A program made the position numbers and the translations under genes. A stretch of DNA of 64,000 nt from Microbispora sp. NBC_01189 (GTDB lineage: Bacteria; Actinomycetota; Actinomycetes; Streptosporangiales; Streptosporangiaceae), in the NCBI RefSeq assembly GCF_036010665.1, contig NZ_CP108581.1, forward strand, positions 4,011,501 through 4,075,500, given 5' to 3'. Position 1 is the stretch's first letter; every line of letters begins with the position of its first letter. Shown one piece after another: positions 58,209 to 64,000 of the stretch. The notes beneath the pieces were generated by a model that saw only the letters and a list, made by a program, of their open reading frames with translations, ran no database searches and was not told the DNA's origin.

Positions 58209-58613
58209 TCAGGCGGGGGCGGGGACCCCGGCGGGCCAGGCCATGCCGAGCTTGTCCTCGAAGGCCCGCATGAGCTGGTCGGAGCACTGCTGCTGGGCGG
58301 CCACCGTGCCCGCGCCCTTGCGGCACTCGGTGTAGGCGTTGAGCTCCGCCGAGAAGTAGAGCTGGAAGGCCGTCGTGGCGGCGCCCAGGACGAACGCGAG
58401 CGTCGACAGCACCACGGCTCCCGTCGCCATGCCGATGCCCTGCCGTGCGCGGTTCAGCAGGCGGAGATCGCGGACGGCCATGACGAACGCGAAGACCGAC
58501 AGCGCCAGCCCCGCGGGCGGCAGTAGCAGGGTGAAGACCAGGGCCGTGACGGCCAGGGCCAGCGCCCTCCGCCCTCCCGTCGTAGGGGCCGAAGTCTCAA
58601 GGGATGTTGTCAC
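58209..58613 (-). CDS. Small two-helix membrane protein (DUF4190-like)
   Basis: 134 aa from GTG 58613, preceded by GAGG (ATG 58637 gives a longer form). It has a short Thr-rich start, a long hydrophobic region LALAVTALVFTLLLPPAGLALSVFAFVMAVRDL, then GMATGAVVLSTLAFVLGAATTAFQLYF. A soluble tail of about 50 residues has two cysteines (CRKGAG, QQCSDQ). It resembles DUF4190-type proteins of unknown role. Divergent from purN. Confidence 0.72.
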   Translation of the reverse strand: MTTSLETSAPTTGGRRALALAVTALVFTLLLPPAGLALSVFAFVMAVRDLRLLNRARQGIGMATGAVVLSTLAFVLGAATTAFQLYFSAELNAYTECRKGAGTVAAQQQCSDQLMRAFEDKLGMAWPAGVPAPA

Positions 58614-58777
58614 GGTCTCCTCGCCTCGCGTTCGCATAGCCCGTCGTGATTCCTGATGGCCGGCGCCCGATACGCTTTAGCTGCGTCGAGGGTCCACCCT
58701 CCACGCGCGACCATCTCCAAGGAACCATCTCCCGGTATCACCTGCAAAACGAAGCCAGCTCACGAAGGAGTTCCGCC

Positions 58778-59401
58778 CTGTCCTGCCGGCTTTTGGTCCT
58801 CGTCTCGGGATCGGGGACCAACCTGCAAGCGCTGCTCGACGCCGCCTCCGACGACGCGTACGGCGCGACGGTGGTGGCCGTCGGAGCCGACCGCGACGAC
58901 ATCGAGGGCCTGGCGCGGGCCGAGCGCGCGGGCGTCCCGACGTTCGTCGAGAGGGTGGGTGACCACCCCGACCGGGACGAATGGGACGAGAGGCTGGCGG
59001 AGCGCATCGCCGGGCACCGGCCCGACCTCGTGGTCTCCGCCGGGTTCATGAAGATCCTCGGCTCTCGCGTGCTGGCCGCGTTCCCGGTCGTCAACACCCA
59101 TCCGGCGCTGCTGCCCGCCTTCCCGGGCGCGCACGCGGTGCGTGACGCGCTCGCGTACGGCGTCCGCGTCACCGGCTGCACCGTGCACCTGGTCGACGCG
59201 GGGGTGGACACCGGCCCGGTGATCGCCCAGGAGGCGGTGCCGGTGCTGGAAGGCGACGACGAGAAGTCGCTGCACGAGCGGATCAAGACCGTCGAGCGCG
59301 GGCTTCTGGTCGAGATGGTCGGCCGGATGGCCCGCGAGGGCTGGACCACGACCGGGCGCACCGTACGCCTGGGCACGACATCAGGAAGGACCACGAAGTG
59401 A
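58778..59401 (+). CDS. purN: Phosphoribosylglycinamide formyltransferase, CTG-initiated
   Basis: 207 aa. It transfers formyl from 10-formyl-THF to GAR, the third step of purine synthesis. Motifs: [16 protein letters not shown] at the N-terminus, active-site [12 protein letters not shown] (Asn/His), [19 protein letters not shown] with the catalytic Asp. The start is set at CTG 58778 because AAGGAG lies at ideal 7-nt spacing and the resulting N-terminus fits the family. No in-frame ATG or GTG lies between that site and the first beta-strand, and a TTG at 58793 would remove the strand. purH starts in its stop codon. Confidence 0.92.
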   Translation: MSCRLLVLVSGSGTNLQALLDAASDDAYGATVVAVGADRDDIEGLARAERAGVPTFVERVGDHPDRDEWDERLAERIAGHRPDLVVSAGFMKILGSRVLAAFPVVNTHPALLPAFPGAHAVRDALAYGVRVTGCTVHLVDAGVDTGPVIAQEAVPVLEGDDEKSLHERIKTVERGLLVEMVGRMAREGWTTTGRTVRLGTTSGRTTK

Positions 59402-60939
59402 CCCGCATCGCCATCCGCCGTGCGCTCATCACCGTTTACGACAAGACGGGTCTGGAAGACCTGGCGCGGGGGCTCGAGGCCGCGGGCGTGGAGATCGTGT
59501 CGACCGGCGGCACCGCCGCCGCGATCGCCTCCTACGGCGTGCCGGTCACCAGGGTGGAGTCGCTCACCGGCTTCCCCGAGTGCCTGGACGGCCGGGTCAA
59601 GACCCTCCACCCGCGGGTGCACGCCGGGCTGCTCGCCGACGGCGGCAACCCCTCGCACGTGAAGCAGCTGGAGGAGCTGGACATCGAGCAGTTCCAGCTC
59701 GCGGTGGTGAACCTCTATCCGTTCGCCGCCACGGTCGCCTCCGGCGCCTCGGACGCCGAGTGCGTCGAGCAGATCGACATCGGCGGCCCCGCGATGATCC
59801 GGGCCGCCGCCAAGAACCACGGCACGGTGGCCGTGGTCGTCGACCCCAGGGCGTACGGCGACGTGCTGGCCGCGGCCGCGGAGGGCGGCTTCACGCTGAC
59901 CGAGCGCAGGAGGCTCGCCGCCGCTGCCTACGCGCACACCGCCGCGTACGACGTCGCGGTGGCCTCGTGGTTCGGCAACGTGTACGCCACCGAGGGCGAG
60001 TGGCCGTCGTTCATGGGCGCGGCGTGGAAGCGCAAGGCGGCCCTGCGGTACGGGGAGAACCCGCACCAGGGAGCGGCGCTCTACACCGGCGGCACGGACG
60101 GCCTGGCCAACGCCGAGCAGCTCCACGGCAAGGAGATGTCCTACAACAACTACGTGGACGCCGACGCCGCCTGGCGGGCCGCCTGGGACTTCGCCGAGCC
60201 CTGCGTCGCCATCATCAAGCACGCCAACCCCTGCGGCATCGCCGTGGGCGCCGACGTGGCCGAGGCGCACCGCAAGGCGCACGAGTGCGACCCGGTCTCG
60301 GCGTACGGCGGGGTGATCGCGGTGAACCGCGAGGTGACCCGCGAGCTGGCCGAGCAGATCGCGCCGATCTTCACGGAGGTCGTGGTGGCGCCGTCGTTCG
60401 CGGCGGACGCGCTGGAGGTCCTGCGGGAGAAGAAGAACATCCGCCTGCTCGCGTGCCCGTCGGGGCCGTCGAACGCCGCGGAGTTCCGCCGCGTCGACGG
60501 CGGCCTCCTCGTGCAGACGGTCGACCGGGTGGACGCCCCCGGCGACGACCCGTCCGGCTGGGAGCTCAGGGCCGGTGAGCCGGCCTCGCCCGAGGTGCTG
60601 GCCGACCTCTCTTTCGCCTGGCGGGCCTGCCGTTCGGTGAAGTCCAACGCGATCCTCCTCGCGTCCGGCGGCGCGACCGTCGGCGTCGGGATGGGCCAGG
60701 TCAACCGGGTCGACTCGGCCCGGCTGGCGGTCTCGCGGGCCGGTGAGCGCGCGGCCGGATCGGTCGGCGCGTCCGACGCGTACTTCCCCTTCCCGGACGG
60801 TCTGCAGGTGCTGACCGAGGCGGGAGTGAAGGCGATCGTGGAGCCGGGCGGATCGATCCGCGACGAAGAGGTCATCGAGGCCGCCAAGGAGGCGGGCATC
60901 ACGCTCTACTTCACCGGCACCCGGCACTTCTTCCACTGA
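59398..60939 (+). CDS. purH: Bifunctional AICAR formyltransferase / IMP cyclohydrolase
   Basis: 513 aa, full length. It catalyses the last two steps to IMP. The N-terminal MGS-like IMP cyclohydrolase domain has [25 protein letters not shown], and [11 protein letters not shown]. The C-terminal AICAR transformylase domain has the catalytic [11 protein letters not shown] (Lys/His), [13 protein letters not shown] and [14 protein letters not shown] 59398 overlaps the purN stop (GTGA), so the two are translationally coupled. Confidence 0.97.
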   Translation: MTRIAIRRALITVYDKTGLEDLARGLEAAGVEIVSTGGTAAAIASYGVPVTRVESLTGFPECLDGRVKTLHPRVHAGLLADGGNPSHVKQLEELDIEQFQLAVVNLYPFAATVASGASDAECVEQIDIGGPAMIRAAAKNHGTVAVVVDPRAYGDVLAAAAEGGFTLTERRRLAAAAYAHTAAYDVAVASWFGNVYATEGEWPSFMGAAWKRKAALRYGENPHQGAALYTGGTDGLANAEQLHGKEMSYNNYVDADAAWRAAWDFAEPCVAIIKHANPCGIAVGADVAEAHRKAHECDPVSAYGGVIAVNREVTRELAEQIAPIFTEVVVAPSFAADALEVLREKKNIRLLACPSGPSNAAEFRRVDGGLLVQTVDRVDAPGDDPSGWELRAGEPASPEVLADLSFAWRACRSVKSNAILLASGGATVGVGMGQVNRVDSARLAVSRAGERAAGSVGASDAYFPFPDGLQVLTEAGVKAIVEPGGSIRDEEVIEAAKEAGITLYFTGTRHFFH

Positions 60940-61072
60940 CCAGAGCACGGTCAGCGGCAGAGTGACGCGATCGGAGGGGCACACGGCGGACAGAAGGGGC
61001 GGAAACGGCACGATCACCCCTGTGGTGCGGTTAGCCTGAAACGCCCCACTCGTCCTCCACCGGAGTCCCTTC

Positions 61073-61240
61073 ATGCCCGTTGACATGTTCACGACCTCTT
61101 TCGCCCTGATGAACGGCGTGTGGAACAGCCCCATCGCGCTGCTGCCCATCGCGGTCCTGGCCGCGTACCTCGGGTGGAAGATCGTGGAGTTCATCCCTCT
61201 CACCCGCCGGATCATCGAGCGCCGCGAGGGGACACGATAA
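61073..61240 (+). CDS. 55-residue single-pass membrane protein between purH and folD
   Basis: ATG 61073 has GGAG at 7-nt spacing and the frame runs to TAA 61240. It encodes an amphipathic start (PVDMFTTSFALMNGVWN), one hydrophobic helix (IALLPIAVLAAYLGWKIVEF) and a basic end (TRRIIERREGTR). folD begins 27 nt later, so it is probably in the same transcript. TAGCCT at 61032-61037 is a possible -10 box. Function unknown. Codon pattern and ribosome site support a real gene. Confidence 0.65.
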   Translation: MPVDMFTTSFALMNGVWNSPIALLPIAVLAAYLGWKIVEFIPLTRRIIERREGTR

Positions 61241-61267
61241 GACCACCTGGAAGGACTGGGGAGTGCG

Positions 61268-62113
61268 ATGACCGCGCGGCTTCTGGACGGCAAGGCGACC
61301 GCCGCCACGATCAAGGGCGAGCTGGCGGAGCGGGTGAAGACCCTGGCGAACCGGGGCATCACCCCCGGTCTGGGCACCATCCTGGTCGGCGACGACCCGG
61401 GCAGCCAGATCTACGTCGCGGGCAAGCACCGCGACTGCGCGGAGGTCGGCATCACCTCCCTCCGGAAGGACCTTCCGGACACCGCCACCCAGGCCGACGT
61501 GGAGGCCGCGGTCGACGAGCTGAACGCCGACCCGGCCTGCACGGGCTACATCGTCCAGCTTCCGCTGCCGCGGCACCTGGACACCCAGGCGCTCATCGAG
61601 CGGATGGACCCGGCCAAGGACGCGGACGGCCTCCACCCGGTCAACCTGGGCAGGCTCGTCCACATGGTCGACGCCCCGCTGCCGTGCACCCCGCGCGGCA
61701 TCGTGGTGCTGCTCCAGCGGTACGGCGTGCCGATCAAGGGCGCCGAGGTCGTGGTCGTCGGCCGGGGCATCACCGTGGGCCGGCCGCTGGGCCTGCTGCT
61801 CACCCGGCGCGCGGAGAACGCCACCGTGACGCTCTGCCACACCGGCACCCAGGACCTGGCGTCCCACGTGCGCCGGGCGGACATCGTCGTCGCCGCGGCC
61901 GGGGTGCCCCACCTCGTGACCGCGGAGATGGTCAAGCCGGGCGCGGCCGTGCTCGACGTGGGCGTGTCCCGGGTCGACGGGAAGATCGCCGGTGACGTGG
62001 CCCCCGGCGTACGCGAGGTCGCGGGTTTCGTCGCCCCCAACCCCGGCGGGGTGGGGCCGATGACCCGGGCCATGCTGCTGGCCAACGTCGTCGAGGCCGC
62101 CGAGCGGGGCTGA
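61268..62113 (+). CDS. folD: Methylenetetrahydrofolate dehydrogenase / cyclohydrolase
   Basis: 281 aa, usual length. It makes 10-formyl-THF, the cofactor used by PurN and PurH encoded just upstream. The catalytic Y-x3-K motif is IYVAGKHRD, followed by [12 protein letters not shown] and [13 protein letters not shown]. The NADP-binding part has [17 protein letters not shown] and AAAGVPHLV, and the end is [29 protein letters not shown] site precedes ATG 61268. Confidence 0.97.
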   Translation: MTARLLDGKATAATIKGELAERVKTLANRGITPGLGTILVGDDPGSQIYVAGKHRDCAEVGITSLRKDLPDTATQADVEAAVDELNADPACTGYIVQLPLPRHLDTQALIERMDPAKDADGLHPVNLGRLVHMVDAPLPCTPRGIVVLLQRYGVPIKGAEVVVVGRGITVGRPLGLLLTRRAENATVTLCHTGTQDLASHVRRADIVVAAAGVPHLVTAEMVKPGAAVLDVGVSRVDGKIAGDVAPGVREVAGFVAPNPGGVGPMTRAMLLANVVEAAERG

Positions 62114-62116
62114 CCC

Positions 62117-63388
62117 CTAACGGACCCGCCCGGCTGCCTCCACGGGACGGTGACCGGGTCGAGGCCGCCGAGTGGGGTGCCGGGACGGCTTCCGGCTCAC
62201 GGGCCGGGACTGCTTCCGGCTTACGGGCCGGGACTGCTGCGCGCCCGTGACCCGGGATGAGGCCTGCGCCGGTGCGTGCAGTTGCTGCGCGAGCCAGGGC
62301 AGGGCCTGGGGAAGCTCCCGGTTCCAGGTGGCGAAGTTGTGGCCCCCGCTTGGCAGGATCAGCGAGGACGCACGCATGGGCGCCTTCACCGCCGCAAGGA
62401 ACTTCTCCGTCGCCTGATAGTTCGACTCGCCCTGGCGGCTGCTCGTCACGAGGACCGACACCGGCGGGGCCGGCAGGTTGGCCAGCCGCCACATCAGGTC
62501 GTTCTCGTCCTGGAGTCGCCGGTTCCCGCCGAACAGGTCGCCCGTCGTCATGTCGACCAGGCCGTGGAAATAGCCGGACAGAGACACAGCGGCCGAGAAC
62601 GCCTCGGGGTGGCGCATGGTCAGCTTGAGCGCGCAGTAGCCCCCGGTGGACCCGCCGAGGACGCCCCAGTTGGCGGCGCCGCCGCCGACCCGGTAGGCCG
62701 CGGCCATCGCCCGCGGCACGTCCGATGTGAAGTACGTCTCGACCTGCGGCCCACCCGGCACGTCCATGCACTCGGTGTCGCGGGGCGGCACGACCGTCGG
62801 GCGCATGAGCACCAGGACGGTCGCGCCGATCTCGTGGGTGAGGATCGAGGTCGCCGTGAGCGTGGGCAGGTTGAGCCGGGTGACCAGGTTCTCCGCGTCG
62901 CCCGGATAGCCGGTCAGCCCGAGGATCACCGGAAAGCGCCGGTCGGCGTACTTCTTCTCGAAATACTGCGGCGGCAGGTACACGTACGCGGATGAGCTCA
63001 GCCCCGTCCGGCCCCCGGAGATCGTGACCTGCTCCAGGCGTCCCGCCGGAAGGCCGACCTTCGGCTTGGTGACCTCGACCGGCCTGCTGCCGAGCACCCG
63101 GACGAGACCCGCCTCGCCGGCGCCCGTTCCCGCCGCGATCGCCGGCGCGTCGGCCGCGTTCGTGCCCAGCAGGTCGCCCCACGAGCCGAAGAACCCGAAG
63201 TACGCGTTGATCACGACGGCGACCGCGAGCAGCAACAGGGCCTGGCCCGCGACCAGCACGCCCGCCCGTGCGGCGATCGAACGCCAGGACGGCCCGCTCA
63301 GCCGGGGCCACAGACAGACGGTCGTGACCAGTCCGCCGAGGGCGAGCGCGACGAACAGGATCTGCACTTTTGTCGCTGTCAGTTCCAA
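62117..63388 (-). CDS. Membrane-anchored Esterase-D/antigen-85-like hydrolase
   Basis: 423 aa from TTG 63388 with GAGG upstream. Two to three N-terminal hydrophobic segments (8-28, 40-66) anchor an extracytoplasmic alpha/beta hydrolase domain. The nucleophile elbow is GVLGGSTGGYCALKL, the acid side lies near LVTSSRQGE, and the catalytic His is in LPSGGHNFATW. DVPGGPQVETYFTSDVPRAM is typical of Esterase_phd/antigen-85 proteins (mycolyl- or acyl-transfer, or esterase). The C-terminus is a basic Ser/Arg/Pro tail with a duplicated SRPVSRKQ unit. The substrate is unknown; an envelope lipid or glycan ester is likely. Confidence 0.82.
   Translation of the reverse strand: MELTATKVQILFVALALGGLVTTVCLWPRLSGPSWRSIAARAGVLVAGQALLLLAVAVVINAYFGFFGSWGDLLGTNAADAPAIAAGTGAGEAGLVRVLGSRPVEVTKPKVGLPAGRLEQVTISGGRTGLSSSAYVYLPPQYFEKKYADRRFPVILGLTGYPGDAENLVTRLNLPTLTATSILTHEIGATVLVLMRPTVVPPRDTECMDVPGGPQVETYFTSDVPRAMAAAYRVGGGAANWGVLGGSTGGYCALKLTMRHPEAFSAAVSLSGYFHGLVDMTTGDLFGGNRRLQDENDLMWRLANLPAPPVSVLVTSSRQGESNYQATEKFLAAVKAPMRASSLILPSGGHNFATWNRELPQALPWLAQQLHAPAQASSRVTGAQQSRPVSRKQSRPVSRKPSRHPTRRPRPGHRPVEAAGRVR
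62190..62237 (-). repeat. 24-bp in-frame duplication in the hydrolase tail
   Basis: Two 24-bp units (62190-62213 and 62214-62237) differ at one base (TTCCGGCTCACG versus TTCCGGCTTACG at their starts). They encode a doubled eight-residue SRPVSRK-type unit at the basic C-terminus. Confidence 0.85.
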
Positions 63389-63515
63389 CTCGGCCTCTTC
63401 CTGACGCCCCCCGGCGGCGTCGGCCCATGTAAAGGTACTCGACAGGCGTAAGGTCGGGGTTAAGGATGGGTATCTTGGCTCCGAAAGTGGATTTCACCAT
63501 TTAAGGTCTGCTTCC

Positions 63516-64000
63516 GTGAGCAGTCGGACAGACACCTTCCGAAGGGGGATGGCGCGTCCATGGATACCGGCAGCGGCAGCGTACGCCGCCCTGCTGATCG
63601 GGATTCTGGACATCGTCAAGGGCGTGTTCCCACGCGTCCGGGAAAGCCGGATCAGCGAGATCGCGAGCGTCCTGCCAGGTAGCGTCACCTCGCTCGCCCT
63701 GTCGGCGTCGCTGGTGGTGGGAATCCTGCTGATCATGCTGGCCCACGCTCTCCGGAGGCGCAAGGTCCGGGCATGGCGTGCGGTTGTGGTGCTGCTGCCG
63801 GTGGGCACCGCGCTGGAGGGGCTGCGGTGGCGGCACCCGATCGCCGCGTCGGTGTCGCTTCTCCTGTTCGTGGTGCTGCTGGTCAACAGGCGGGAGTTCT
63901 ACGCCCTGTCCGACCCGCGCTCGCGCTGGCGCGCGCTGTGGAACCTGCTGGCGCTCGGCGCGTTCGACGTGATGCTCGGCTGGGTCATCGTCGACTCGCA
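63516..64000 (+). CDS. N-terminal membrane part of a LysX/MprF-like protein, cut by the window edge
   Basis: The frame is open from GTG 63516 (AAGG nine bases upstream) to the window end, about 161 residues. It has several hydrophobic helices (PAAAAYAALLIGILDIV, SLALSASLVVGILLIMLAHAL, AVVVLLPVGTALEG, SVSLLLFVVLLVN) and the phrase NRREFYALSDPRSRWRALWNL. That phrase is typical of the membrane domain of phosphatidylglycerol lysyltransferase (DUF2156) or bifunctional LysX proteins. The catalytic part lies outside, so the assignment is provisional. Confidence 0.65.
   Translation, partial: MSSRTDTFRRGMARPWIPAAAAYAALLIGILDIVKGVFPRVRESRISEIASVLPGSVTSLALSASLVVGILLIMLAHALRRRKVRAWRAVVVLLPVGTALEGLRWRHPIAASVSLLLFVVLLVNRREFYALSDPRSRWRALWNLLALGAFDVMLGWVIVDS

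Noticed and set aside
58738..61380. 880-codon minus-strand frame across purN, purH and the small membrane gene
   Set aside because: It is antisense to three confident genes and lacks any recognisable domain or start site.
63494..63886. 130-codon minus-strand frame at the window end
   Set aside because: It lies opposite a hydrophobic plus-strand frame with a ribosome site and LysX/MprF-like features, and is Arg/Ser-rich without motifs.

Overview
The window is very G+C-rich DNA with GTG, TTG and even CTG start codons, strong GGAGG ribosome sites and several promoters consistent with leaderless transcripts. Together these point to an actinomycete. The order pcrA, sucC, sucD, a DUF6350 (PerM-type) membrane protein, purN, purH, folD, together with gabD2, a GMC oxidoreductase and guaA, fits a Streptosporangiales-type chromosome (Nonomuraea, Streptosporangium or Microbispora relatives). 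That placement is inferred from gene content, not from a database search. No rRNA, complete tRNA, CRISPR array, transposase or integrase was seen.

Layout. 1-8134: a truncated beta-propeller lipoprotein, a TetR regulator with an alpha/beta hydrolase, then gabD2, a GMC flavoprotein and guaA, closed by a strong terminator. 8207-9318: a two-gene minus-strand unit (secreted Cys-rich protein and small membrane protein) of visibly lower G+C and unknown family. 9794-11780: an acyltransferase-3 and a convergent NodB-type deacetylase. 12000-19608 and 25563-33990: a cell-envelope glycopolymer locus with three GT2 enzymes (one fused to a TagF-like domain), a second GT2-TagF fusion, a GT-C membrane glycosyltransferase, a Stealth phosphotransferase, a CDP-alcohol phosphatidyltransferase and a sulfotransferase. 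19747-25426: a compact acyl-carrier pathway (ACP, AMP-ligase, two double-hotdog dehydratase-like proteins, divergent MFS exporter) lying in the middle of the glycopolymer locus.

34012-35285 holds remnants of a sugar-uptake operon (LacI, MalG-type permease, sugar isomerase). 35331-39970 is a PadR-controlled ABC export/FtsX operon. 40096-44060 is a PspC/LiaF-like envelope-stress module with a PspC-domain sensor kinase and NarL-type regulator read divergently around a perfect 20-bp palindrome. 44118-48504 carries a glutamate-cysteine ligase-family enzyme, a small lipoprotein, a CPBP protease, a frameshifted LuxR remnant and a PIG-L deacetylase. 48597-64000 is mostly conserved housekeeping: pcrA, an icmB-like B12 subunit, sucCD, DUF6350, purN-purH, folD, then an Esterase-D-like membrane hydrolase and the start of a LysX/MprF-like membrane protein.

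The most unusual points are as follows. (1) The two GT2-TagF fusions appear degenerate in opposite halves, one keeping an intact GT2 and the other an intact TagF. (2) The ketosynthase-free ACP/ligase/hotdog cluster sits between them, and its two hotdog proteins seem to divide catalytic and structural roles. (3) Four units at exact 11-bp spacing, resembling a SARP operator, lie in front of the intact GT2-TagF gene.
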